NCBI GenBank assembly: GCA_013397695.1
Contig: VYZI01000018.1
Coordinates: forward strand, 1,992,481-2,056,480
Source: Centropus unirufus
Taxonomy: Eukaryota; Chordata; Aves; Cuculiformes; Centropidae
Length of the DNA stretch: 64,000 nt
Direction: 5' to 3'
Shown here: one piece after another, positions 38,010 through 49,460 of the stretch
Layout of the letters: every line of letters starts with the position of its first letter
Numbering within the stretch: position 1 is the first letter of the stretch
The notes under the pieces: model-generated
What the model was told of the DNA's origin: nothing
The model's database searches: none
What the model saw: the letters and a program-made list of their open reading frames with translations, nothing else
Program-made: the position numbers and the translations under genes

Positions 38010-38488
38010 TATATTGTTAATTAAATGATGATGGGTCTCATAAATTCTGAACAATGAATTAGGTTGTATTAGGCACTATTCAGATTTCATGTGTTAGCCA
38101 ATCAAGGTACACAGGGTTCTCTATTATTTAATATGGTAAACAATAGTGTAGGACTATGAAATTTTTCTGCAGTATGTGGGATTTCGTATTCAGATGGACT
38201 TTGTTAGAAAATTTTCATTGCTATTGTGTAAACATAAGGGAATGTATGGAAGTGATTCCTTTTACGGATATTTCACTAAAGGTAGAAAAGAGCATTTAAC
38301 TCTTCATTTAAAGTGTAAGAAATCCTCAGGTCACAAAAACCTCGGGCAATTAAGCACAGTTGGCTTTGAGGGCAGCAGCAGTCCTTCCTGCCTGCCAACT
38401 TTCCTAAAGTACTTTAATCTTTCTTATTCTGGATCTAGCTCGGCATTTCATTTCATCATTGGGAAAGCCTCATTTCAGGTCTGTTTGT

Positions 38489-38516
38489 GAAAGCACTTGA
38501 GCATGTGCTTAAACAT
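38489..38516. repeat. Ancient amniote repeat scrap
   Basis: The words AAAGCACTTGAGCATGTGC and TTAAACATACGCTT in series resemble the alternating AAGCACTTAAGCA / TGCTTAA arms of a palindromic repeat known to me from sauropsid genomes. It may be related to the fragment at 6779-6842. It is short and diverged, so chance similarity is possible. Confidence 0.35.
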
Positions 38517-38625
38517 ACGCTTCAATGTGTCCTGATGCGAGACCTGCAGCACTCTCGGACACACAGAAGTTGAAGATGTGATGCATAGTGGGAATCGCAA
38601 AGATAGATATGTATTACATGGCACT

Positions 38626-38680
38626 AAAGATAAAATACAATAATCTTTATAAAGATAAAATATATAAAATATAAAGATAT
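38626..38680. repeat. AT-rich imperfect tandem repeat
   Basis: The word AAAGATAAAATA occurs at about 38626-38638 and again at 38651-38662, with a partial third copy AAAGATAT at about 38673. The intervening DNA is TATAAAATA-rich. Confidence 0.7.
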
Positions 38681-41444
38681 CTGGCTTCTGTTCATTATTC
38701 TTTATGAAATCAAAACCTGGCCATCTGCATAGATGACAGCGAAAGATGCAGCAGCCAGAGTGAGTTAGATAAAAAGGTGACTTCTTCAGTTAAAAAAATA
38801 AGGGATCCCGTAATATAAATTATAGGAAGTTATTTAGTTTCATTCTATGTCTATGCAAAATTTTTTTAAACCTCTAAATTTTAAAAATTGTTTTCTATGA
38901 AAAATTCAATTTTAATTTAATTGTACAAGGTTGTGGACAAATTTAATGCCCATGGAAATTCAATTGTTTTGAGTCTGGTAAAGTGAAGACTTGCAGAGAT
39001 GTACCAAAAGTCCATCTCCTCCCCAGCCTTTGAGATTCTTAGCATGAAGTGTAAGGGCCTGGTCCCAGGTAGAGGTTCTCTGTACCAGGAGTGCATGTGG
39101 CAGCATTCCTCCCCATCAGGTGTTGCTGTTGTGAGAGTGCAGCCAGGGTTGCCTGCTGATGCTTTATTAATAATGGAGTGCTCACAGAAATTCCATACAA
39201 AATTGATTTTTGAACGGTATGTAAGAATATAATATGAAGTCTTAAAATGTCATTGAAAAATCTGTTTGTAATTTACTTTGTCTGCAAGAACTATCTGCCC
39301 CACTATAAACAGTTTTACAGCATTTCTCCCTATTAAACAGCCATTTTTTTTGCGTATTTGTTAGGGCCTCTGCTGTGACATACCACTGTGAGCCGATAAA
39401 AAAAGCATTTAAAACTACACGTGGGCTCTGTTTCTTTTGTTGCCTTATTGAAACGGCAAGTGGAGATATCATTTTCATCACAGTGCAGGTGAACAGTGTT
39501 AATGGTTCATTATCTAACACAGAATGTTAGCAGATGAAATGCAAATGTACTGTTTAGAGAAGAATGGACATGCTTCTGTGGCTGCAAAAATTGTTCCTTT
39601 TTTTAAGCTTCGACAAAGACCGTCAAGCACAGAGCAAAGATTCCTGGGGTTGAGGCCCAGGACAGGGGGAGAGGAGAACTTAATTTCCATTGTTTTGGGT
39701 CCAAAGATTTCTTTGTAACTTGAATTAGTCTATGAAGCACTTGAGTCAAATTCCCATTCCCTGTGTCAAAACCTTGTCAATTTATTGCAAGTGCAACTGT
39801 TAATGTTGCTACTGATAAAACATATGCATGAAAAAAGAAGCCCTAGGAAATTTTATCAGTTCTTATAGGCTGAAGGGCTCTTTGTGCCTCATTTCTTTAT
39901 CTCAAAGGTAGGCTTGAAAATAATGTTGGGGAAAAAAAGGTATGTTCACTGATGTTTGCACAGATTCCACAAGTATTCTGCAAATGTGTGGCATTTTATT
40001 TTTGGTTTCGGTGATTGAAGCATTTTAGATGCAGAATCCCAAGGGCATGGTGTCCTAGCTTCTTCCAGGGTTTCCAGTACTTGGGTACTGAGGAATAGCA
40101 TTGCTTGAGCTTGTTTGTATAGCTTTTCATACCTCTGCAGCTGTGCTGGGACGTTTGACTTCATTGTACCTGACAAACCTGTCCGGATTATGAAATTCCA
40201 GACCGTTCCATATGGTTCTGCCAATTAAAACTAAAGGTTTTATAGGAGTATTAGAGAAATTTTGACAAACCTGTCCAACATTTCTACTATTTGTATGATG
40301 TGGGAGGTGGCAATTCCAAGAAGCCAAGTTTTTTTCTTATTTTCTAAAGTGTTTACAACAGGAAAGTAGGGATTTAGCAATTTAGGAAAACACAGAAATT
40401 GGAGGAAAAGCTAGCTGGGTTTATATGCCACTTAACCATAGGCTCTTGATCTGCTAGAGGCAGCTGTTTATACTTTTGGACTAATAGCAGAACTTGAGCT
40501 ATGCATAGAATTCCAGTTTTTCTTCACTCAGTCGCATTTAGAACTTGACCTGCAAAGGCAAGTTCAGAATTATATTATTCTGAAGCTCCACTTCAAAATC
40601 CTCTAACTGTGGGTGCCTGGCTGGTGAAGAGGAGTGGCAGTTGCTTTTAAACAGGGAATTGGGTTGTTAGATGCCAAGTAATTAAACAGCAGTGAGTTTA
40701 GGAAAGGTATGAGAGAATACAGGTCTGGCAGAGCAGTTTGCTGAGTAGCATTTCTCTCGGGAGAATGAGGTAGTCGGGTAGATGTGGGGCCTATGAAGGT
40801 GTCAGGGCTTGGAAAGAGAAATATGTTATAAAAGCTGGCAGTTTGAAGTCAAAACTGCTCGGTAGATGAGGAGCAGAAACCCACCTCTAGTATATGCTCC
40901 ATAAAGTAATATAAATTGTGCGAAGGCATGAAGGTTGTTTAAAATTTGGGGAAGTTGTCTTGATTAGCAAAGGCAGCATTGGGGCTGAATATGGAAATGC
41001 AGCAGTACGTGAAGATTTCTCTCTGAAATGACCTCTATTAAATTGTGGTCTGTGCTGCAATATATTCCTTTGTCCTGGCCCACATGTCAGAGAATAAGCT
41101 TGGTTTCTGATTCTTCATCAGCAATTAGTACTAGTTAATAAGGAAATAGGAGCGGGAATGCTACAACTTGGGGATAAATGTCATTTCACACTGCTAACAA
41201 AACTTGGGGGACTTGATAATCAGGGGTTATGGCTCAGTATTTTCTACAAAGAGCTCTGCCTTGCAGGTTTTTCTTGCTTTTCTGTAATACAGAGTATTTG
41301 TGTGTAAACACAAAACTTAGCATTGAGCTATGTTGCTTCCTCTACAATTTTACTGAGTATATTCCTGTCAACCAGAGAAAACTCAAAACATTTCACACTT
41401 GTCCCCATTCCTTTGCTAGCATAGCCTAGGAAAAAAGTAAGATT

Positions 41445-41575
41445 CACTGGGCTGGAACTCAGGAGATTTGAGCTCCATTTGAATGTCTCCCACAGATTTG
41501 TTTTTCTTTGACCTGTGCAAGTCACCCTTCTACACCCACTTCTTACCTGTGTGTTTGGGACAGGAATTATTTGTC
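41445..41575 (+). mobile_element. MIR-like CORE-SINE fragment
   Basis: The plus strand carries the MIR word order. ACTGGGCTGGAACTCAGGAG comes first, followed by GATTTGAGCTCC, then a diverged core. Next is TTTGACCTGTGCAAGTCAC, the region that in MIR is a CTGTGACCTTGGGCAAGTCAC block, and then a pyrimidine-rich stretch and GGGACAGGAATTATT. MIR elements are tRNA-derived SINEs mobilised by L2 and active before the amniote radiation. Birds retain only sparse decayed copies. This one lacks usable promoter boxes. Confidence 0.55.
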
Positions 41576-44500
41576 TCAATTGCTTAATCATGAGTCTTGG
41601 GAATCTAAGCTGTACGTAGACATTAGCCAGCACAATGGTATCCTTATTTTAGTAGACACTTTTAACATCTGTATCTAAAAATGTGAACAAAAATTCAAAG
41701 CTCTTGTAGAAATGATGGATCCTTTTCTGTCCTTTGCAAAGAGTCTCATAAGAATTATATGGAACATAAAAAGGGAAAATTGTGACACTACAGTTTTGAA
41801 AGCAGGAGCTGGTTTTGCCAAAAACAAGTAATAAATGTTACGAAGTGATTAGAAGCGGTCACTATATGAGTCTGCCTTGCTGTATGAATACTCTTTGTTT
41901 CAGGAGTAGGAACAAAAATCTGAAATTGGGAAGTAAAAATATGGACTTCTTGGATGTCTTGGCTTTCTGTGCTAAAAAATATCATTTATTAAAACTGAGC
42001 AGATCTGTTTTTCTTCCTACAAAATCTCATGAGCAAGGAAGCCTCTAATGTTTGGCAAATCTTGAAAAACTTCATTGTGCTTTCACAGTTTAGAGAAATT
42101 TTTAAGTTAGCAGTAACAAGAAAATCTACAGATGTTAACTCTTTATCCTTTGTCTAAGATCAGATTTATCTGACTAACCAACATTAAAAATGTGTAAATT
42201 TGTGGTAAACATAATGAATCTTGAATATGTTGAAGAAACAAACAGATGAACCATCTGGAATCAAGATGTAGATCTGAAATAACTATGCCAGTGGCACAAA
42301 CCAAGCATAATCCCTGGCATAATTTATAAAAAGCAACTGTATCAAGAGACAGAAACTATTCTTATAGAAGGCCCAGTTTAATAACGACTGCACATTATCA
42401 GTCAGCTTGCTGGGTAAATATTGACAATGGAGCAGCACATGCTGTAGTCATGTATCTACATCCTGCATTCCCTCTAGCAAAACTTCTGTGTTCCGAATTT
42501 TTCCTACTTTTTTTCCCTTTTGTCTTTCCTAACCCTTTCTCATCTAAATCAATGGCAGTATGTGTAGAGAGGACTACTGCAACTACAGATATCAGGCTTT
42601 TTATCTTCAAAATTTTTTGTGATATCTGATAAATACACATATTAGGACATAATTGATTATGCATACAAATATGTAATATGCCAAATAGGTCAATTTGATA
42701 AGTGGAGAAAATTTACATATCACTATTAAGTAGACCTTAATTTCACCCTATGCCATTAAAGATTCACACATAATTCAGCTTTTCTCCTTCTGCTATCACT
42801 TGAAAAGATTTCACATTGTCACATAATCCCAGTGCAAATTACTCATGATGGAAAGTAGTAGATTTTACTATTATGTGGCATACTAATACATTTCAGCTGG
42901 GTGTGTTTGCCCATGGCCTTGGAATGTTTTGGCAGTCTGCAGTTACATCAGTAGTGGTCATGGAGCAACACAAATTAGATCTTGTTTTCTTCACGTGTTT
43001 CTGTTGCTGGCAAAGGTGAGACACCTCAATAAACAGTTTCCAGGGAATTTTGAATGGTGAATATATTGCAAATCTGGATAGAAAGTGGGTTGCATTATAT
43101 CTGAGGAAGTGACTGATTTAAACCTATACCTAATGTATCTTGTAGGTTAGCATTAATTTGACTTGCTGAGTGAATGAAATTTATGGGTATAATGCATTGC
43201 AGTAGGCAAATAAAAACATCCTCCCTGAATTGTAATGGTGAAGGCAGGCTCCACACTGGCAAGCCAAGCACTGTCTTCAGACCTTTAGCTATGTAATATC
43301 CATCTTACTACTGTGGCAGAGAGAATGCAACACATTGCAAATTACCCCTGTCAGGAAATACTATTCTGGAATTTGACTTCGAGCTTAGATTTTTTAAAAT
43401 CTCCATTCAGCATTTGTCTCTTCAACACCATTCCCATTTTCCCACCTTTTTTTTTTTTTCAGTTCTCTCTTTCCTACTGTTTTTAGCATTTTATCTTTCT
43501 ACTCCCTCAGGTATTTAAGATTAACTTATTTCAGAAGGTTTTATTGCCTTCCTCTTCACTTTTGTTCTGGTCTGGCTTGGTTCTATAGCCCATAACAGCA
43601 AGCAACAATAAAATAGCTGCGCTAGTATTCACTAGTACGTCATGCAACCACAATCACAGCAAGAATAAGCTTTGCTCTGGAAAGCTTACAGTTTTAATTA
43701 GACTTGCAATTTTAATTAGATTTCCAGAAGAAACCTTAGGAATTAACACAGAGAAAAGGATGAGTTTTTTCCACATCGGGAACAGGGTTGGAAATGGAAC
43801 CTATCTGTATATTTTGAATTATTATAGTACTTTGTCATTCTACTGGTGCTTCTTTTCTTCTACTCTTTCAACAAACGAATTGGCCTCATTTCATCTTCCA
43901 GGAAAAGATGAAATATTTATTGTGAAAATTCTACAAAAGCAAGGGGTTGACTTACTGAAATGAAGTTCCATTACGCTTGGAGCAGAGCCTATACCAAAGA
44001 CCTATTTGGGACTGCACTCGGATTATGAAGTGTTTGTCTGAAATGTAACCTTTTTTTTGTAGCTTGATCCTTCCTTTTCAATAGGAGTTACAGAACCCAG
44101 TTAAATAATTGGAATAAAATAAAGTTGCTTCAGTCTGTGGAAATGGGTTGGATGATGATTTAACCAGGTAGATGAGATTCCCCTTCATTTGGGGGGAAGC
44201 TGTTTGTGCATACCCAAAGATAAGATGTGTTGAGTATTCTTCTTCCCCCTCTTCCTTTATGCTTTTTTTTCACTTTAAGAATTATTTTTTTAGAGCCTGG
44301 CAAGTGTAAGCTCATTCCAAAACCTGTGGAAATTATGATCTGTGTGCGTGCCTTTGGTTGTGAGGTCAGCCAAAGGATTTTGCCATTGCTGTGATGGATT
44401 TTTTTAAGCTCTAAATATTCCACATCCTATCAAATCCAAGAAAACTGATATCTTGTAAGAATGGCCCAAAGCTTTGTGACTCAAACCAATGCCTTTCCTC

Positions 44501-44649
44501 ACTAATAATGGAAAACTTTTGGGGTTTTGGCAGCTGGGTTTTGTTTGCTTGGTGTTTTGACCCTGAACACTCTTAATCCTAAACAATTACATCTACTTGA
44601 ATCAGCTAAAAAAACATAGTCAAGCAAATGAAGTTCCACAAATACTTAA
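41576..44649. other. Unannotated DNA, no gene seen
   Basis: There is no gene or recognised repeat. A T run lies at about 43447-43459. A duplicated homeodomain-type site at 43692-43720 is listed separately. The stretch 42400-42760 is AT-rich with scattered ATATGTAA-type words. Confidence 0.5.
43692..43720. promoter_or_regulatory. Tandem homeodomain-type sites
   Basis: The exact 11-base word TTTTAATTAGA occurs twice (43692-43702 and 43710-43720), 18 bases apart. TTAATTAG is a core bound by many homeodomain proteins. Helically phased duplicates would suit cooperative binding, although 18 bases is not a whole number of turns. Function is inference. Confidence 0.3.
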
Positions 44650-44800
44650 GATCTTGCTGGCTTTCTTTTCAAAAGATATGCTCTAGTTCAGCCACAAATT
44701 ACTTGGCTAGACACTGGAATTGCCGGGTGAAATTCTATGGTCTGTGTTTTGCAGCGCTTCAGACTTAGATGATCACAGAGGTCCCTTCTGACTTTGAAAT
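44650..44800 (+). mobile_element. Ancient CR1 3' end fragment, sense
   Basis: The final 150 bases of an old amniote-type CR1 are clearly readable. They include TTTCAAAAGATATGCTCTAG, CAGCCACAAATTA, GGTGAAATTCTATGGTCTGT, GACTTAGATGATCACAGAGG and TCCCTTCTGACTTTGAAAT. This is the 3' untranslated region that follows the C-terminal ORF2 blocks seen in the other ancient copy at 11190-12020, so the two are pieces of the same or sister subfamilies. The terminal short repeats are not preserved. Confidence 0.85.
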
Positions 44801-47800
44801 ATGTGGGTTGGATGTTAACCTACAGCTAGAATGAGGAACACAGGAATGTTGGATTTAAGCTCATGCAAGCTTGTTCAGTTTTTAGTTTTACTTTTAGCAA
44901 ATCCCTTAAAGAAACAAGTTGTCTGGAAGCCCTGAAAAAACTATTTGACAGTACTTAATCACTTGCCTAGTTTAGCATTAAGGAAAAATACTATCAGATA
45001 ATCAGGGGGATTTTTCTAACTGGCTTTCTGAGATTTTCTCCATCTTCTTAACGCAAATCCTTTAGGGGCTCTTAATGTTACAGAACCCGCATGGACTTAA
45101 CTGTAGTGTTTACTTCTGAGGGGTTTGTAGCACAGTATGTTAGATATCAAGCCCATGGAATACTCCTAGAATTTTTTATTTTTAATTTAATTACTGTTTC
45201 TAGTTATAGATGAAGATACCGAGGTTTGGGGGTTTTTTTTCCCTTTAAAACAATCCTGGAATAATGTTATTTCAAAGGAGAGGTTTTGTAGTAGTTTTGC
45301 TGTGAGAAGGCTACTTCTGAAGAACTTACTGGGCAGGCTTCAACAACATTGTCGTCTTTGCCCTGAGATGCAATAGCAGAATGTGTTTTAGATTATTTAT
45401 TTATTTTTTTATACACAAGCATTTTCAAGGGAAATGCTTAAAAATAAATGTCTGGTACAACAGGGTTTTTTTTGCTTTTTTTGTTATTGTGATTAGCATT
45501 GATTTGCAAGGCAATTGACATGGTTGAACTTCCAGTGGATACTCAAAATGTAGCCATGTATCAAGTCTGATATTAACAACTATGCATGTAGGACCCCATT
45601 TCGTTGCTCTTGATAGCTGTGAAGGAAGGACCTTTGTTACATTATTTGTTTGTTTTCTGTAAGCTGAAGCTTAGGGATATTTTCAAAGGTAACTTCTGAT
45701 TCTGTTGGCTGTTATGATATATTGGTTTTGAGGAGCTTTCCTTTCTGTTACCCCATCAAGTAAAGGTACAAGGGAGCTACCCATATCCTTGTTTCTTTCT
45801 CGGGCTTTTAACCACTGTTCCTCTAGCCTTCTCAGAGGTGAGAACAGCAGCACTGGTGTTGCATAGGCTGGAAGGGTAAAAGTCCACCTCTGTTGCACTG
45901 GTTTGAAATGCAGAGTAGAGAGTCATTGCTATTGTAAAACAGTAGAAGAGTGGCTGCTCTTACTTCATGACTGTTCAAGTGGAAATTATATTGTTGCTCA
46001 ACTGTAACTACTGTGAGTTTTTAGAGTCTTTCTTTCTAATACAAATTCAGAATTAATTTTCAGTGTATAATGATTTCTTTCTAGTTGGTGAGCAGGACCG
46101 AATGCCTCCAGTATAAAACTGCTGGCATGCAAGTAGTTTAATTAGATAGAGTGGTACCTCTCAGTGCACCTCTGGTGCAAGTTTCTGATGCTGATTCTGA
46201 TGGTTTCTGTGTAATGTTGGCTCACAATGAAATTCAAAATCATTGAAAAGCCATCTGTTTAAAGCACTACAGACAGCTTATATCTTCCAGGTGGATGATT
46301 GGCCTACCTAAAGGCTGGGCTTGATGTGAATTGTATTTCTCCAACATGAAAGACTTACAGCTTTTTCACATTTTACATTCTTTTTTCAAGTAGGTTTTAG
46401 TGAAAAGAAAGTACTGCTGATTGCACGGTGAGACACAGAATGATAACAAGGATGAGTATTTTATTTTTACCTGCAGACTGTAGTGAGAAATGATAGATAG
46501 GTGAGCTCATGGTCTCCAGTTGTTTCACTGTAGCTCATCCCGATAGAAGAACACTATGTCTTAGGCTACAAGAGAGCTCTCTAAGTCAAGATGCTGTTGT
46601 CAAGAACATAAACCATGCACTTATTGATCAGAACCACACAGAACTGCTTTAAAAGCCCATCCCTGCATTCACTGAAGTAAATTTCTTCCTTGATCATGTC
46701 AAGGTCCAGTTCAGAATGCCAAGAAAGATGGTGCCTAAATGAAACAAAAATCTAAGAACTCAGCTTAAATGTTTCCTGTAGGAAACAGCTGGCATTAACA
46801 CAAAAATAATGGCAGAATTTGTGGGGGCTTTTTTCTTGGTTCTTTCACCTTCTCCCATTTTCTATTGAAAGTATGGAGCTGTTATTATTGTAATTATAGG
46901 TTCTTTAGCACCACATAATGACTGGTACAACTTAGACTTTAAATGTGTAGTAGAATATGGCATACAAAGCAAAAAAGAAATCACAGAAGTCCACAAAAAT
47001 TATAAAAAGTCTGCATGACTGATGCTTCTGGTTAATGCTCTACATTTCCACCAAGTAATGGTCGATGTACTTAAACATGTGGCAGGTTTTACCTGCCATA
47101 GTCTATTCATAGAAAAAAAAAAAATTCCAGACCATCGGAGAAGCTTGTATAAGAAATCAAACACAAAGTTTTGATTTACCTTGCATTTTTTAGTCAACAA
47201 TAAGACAGCCATTGCACAGCTCTTTCTGCAGTAACAAACCCTTTCTGTATTACCAACATTTTTTTGAAAGGGCTCTTAGCCACTTTCATACAATTCATAT
47301 GACTATTTTCCATCAGGTTCCACAGGAACCTGAATGACTTCTGCAGCTGCAATGGAAAGTTCCACTTACCCTTGATCAATACTATACTTGAAAGGCACTT
47401 ATGACTTATGTTTTTCTTCTCTTTGATAAGCAAAAAGAGAGGATTTTAGGTTGCTACAACTGGTTCTTCACTGATGAGGTAGTTATGTGTGGCCCACCTC
47501 TTTTCAGTTTGCTGGTTCCAGTATAAGAGCTGCCTGCTCTGGATTGTGTATCAGCCAGCCGGTTTCATCCAGGCCCCAAGCTTGGCTAGACATTGGGATA
47601 GACAGGAAACAAGAGAGCCTGAACCTAATGAAACAAAGATGAGGAAGCTGCCAGGCTAACCTGATGACATCACAGCCTGATCTTTTTGACTCTTTGAGGA
47701 GACAATGACAAACAAGCTGAAAAGGAATGGTGACAAACTATGAATCTGACTATCCTCCTAAATGGTCTCTTGATTTTCTTTTCATTCCCTCTAGGTTTTT

Positions 47801-48034
47801 TTCATTTAGGGCTTGCTGAGGCTGGAAGTTTTTATCTTTTTTTTTTTTTCTGGAGGTGAAAGAAGGAATTTTCTTAATTCGTGGTGTATTTGTCTGCTTA
47901 CTCTCCCTGATAGTTGGATCCTATTTTCCCACCAATGTACTAGAAGAAGAATGTAATTAACTGCATTATCTCTGTGTAGGAGTTACATAAATCTACCTGT
48001 GAGAAGAAGACTCAATAAGGGGATAATTTCTTCC

Positions 48035-48115
48035 TTTGACATGTCTGACTCCTATTGATTTGAATGAAAATGTATGTGTATCTGAGGCACAATTTGCATA
48101 GAAAAGGGCCTGAAC
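48035..48115 (+). repeat. Ancient amniote repeat scrap
   Basis: CTGACTCCTATTGATTTGAATG followed at a distance by ATCTGAGGCACAATTTGCA and AGGGCCTGA resembles the old sauropsid repeat whose core is TCCTATTGACTTCAATG and whose right part is CTGAGGGCAGAATTTGGCC. It is diverged, and the family is unnamed to me. Confidence 0.4.
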
Positions 48116-48859
48116 TAAAATCTCAGTGTTCACCCACAAAATCAGGTGGAAAACAGGAGACAAACTTTGCTTCCCATAAAAAAGTCATTTTGCAAATACT
48201 TGGAAAGAATAGGATAGTAAGTATTTTTAAAAGTGCCCCATGTTAACAGACCAATTCTGGAAATACTCATGAACTGATACAGTTAGGCATATTAAATACA
48301 GAGAAAATTTTATTGTTGTAAACAATGTAAAGAGTTTTATTTCATTTCCCTATTTCCAGCATAAGGGAGAATTACAGTAGGAGCAAAATTAGTGACAAAT
48401 CATAAAGCTATTGTAATGTGATGTTTTTGGAGTTAAAAAGGAAGTAATCTCTGCAGTCTGCAACCCTTAAGAAGAAATTAAGGAGTAACATTCATAAAGT
48501 ATCCTCCTTCTCTTGACATTCTTGGAGGCTTTTCTATTTCCCTGCTGACAGAACTGGGAGAGGAGCCTGTCATGCCATTACACAGAACAGGGATTTGTGT
48601 TACTGCAGGAATGGCCCCATGTTGTTTCCTACTTCTCCACTGTCTGCTCTCCTCCAAGAATCACCTTATCTGCTGGGCCAATGAGACCATTAATGGAAAC
48701 CCTGTAGTGTGTCATCAGAGCTCCACTTCTTGATCAATAGTTATTTACCTCTCAGAGGTCAGAGCTTGGCTAATATAGCTGAATAATTTTATTGATAGAT
48801 GGCATAACAATGAAAAATAAAGTTTAAAATAGAAGATGAATGAATTCAGCAGTTTCGTG

Positions 48860-49460
48860 GGGAATGAATATTATTATTTGAAAATTTTAATAGCTGGCGG
48901 AATGCTGAAAGGGCAGACAGCAAAAGCATTGAATAATTGTCCTAGGACTATAATCAGACTTCCATTATTGACCTCTGCTAATATTCTACTGTAACTGTCT
49001 GCTAAATTGGTTCCTTGGGGCTTGAAATATACAGTGATGTTATGAGTTCCTATTGTAAATTGCCACACAGAAAAGTAGCAAGTCTCTGAAATAGTGCTGG
49101 CCCTCATTTGATCAATACTCAATTCTAAGCAGTGCAAGAGGCAACTGTTGCCATAGAAACATTGATGTCACCGAGGTTGAACGGTGGCTCTTACAACAAA
49201 TCATTTCCTTTGAGCAGTTGTAATTGACTATACGTACAGTTTGCTGTCACCTGAGACTATTTACATCAAGCTAGTAACAGAGCTGCATTAGTTATTCTGG
49301 GAGTAAGAGGGTTAGCTCTTCTTTTTGTGACCTTACAAATACCTAGGAGGATATTGCCATGGCAACCAGAGATATAAGAGGATGAACATTAAGGTAGCTA
49401 CATAATGCAGTGGCGTTCTTTTGGAGCATGAGAGTTAGTTTTAATAAACTTTACCTAGCC
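48860..49460. promoter_or_regulatory. Candidate conserved element with two X-box-like sites
   Basis: Non-repetitive sequence of even complexity. It carries two sites resembling the RFX-factor X-box (GTTGCC, short spacer, GGCAAC): GTTGCCATAGAAAC at 49147-49160 and ATTGCCATGGCAAC at 49353-49366. Each departs from the ideal by one clear position. A run of TTGATCAATACTC and TAATTGAC-type words lies between and before them. RFX factors control ciliary and some immune genes. Whether these sites are bound is unknown. The limits are approximate. Confidence 0.3.

Larger units (their letters stand above)
36282..41444. other. Unannotated DNA, no gene seen
   Basis: There is no recognised gene. The interval 36736-37156 is stop-free in three frames for 76 to 117 codons, without protein resemblance. 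AT-rich tandem-like DNA lies at 38626-38680 and an old repeat scrap at 38489-38516. Position 38009 is an unresolved base (n). An exact 14-base direct repeat, TGACAAACCTGTCC, occurs at 40171-40184 and 40263-40276. The word ATTCATACCCAG occurs twice around 37917 and 37966. Confidence 0.5.

Noticed and set aside
40171..40276. 14-base direct repeat as a target-site duplication
   Set aside because: The 78 bases between the copies resemble no transposon, so it may be chance or a small local duplication.
47515..47560. TATAAGAG near 47522 as a gene promoter
   Set aside because: A lone TATA-like word without CCAAT, GC box or downstream gene is not enough.
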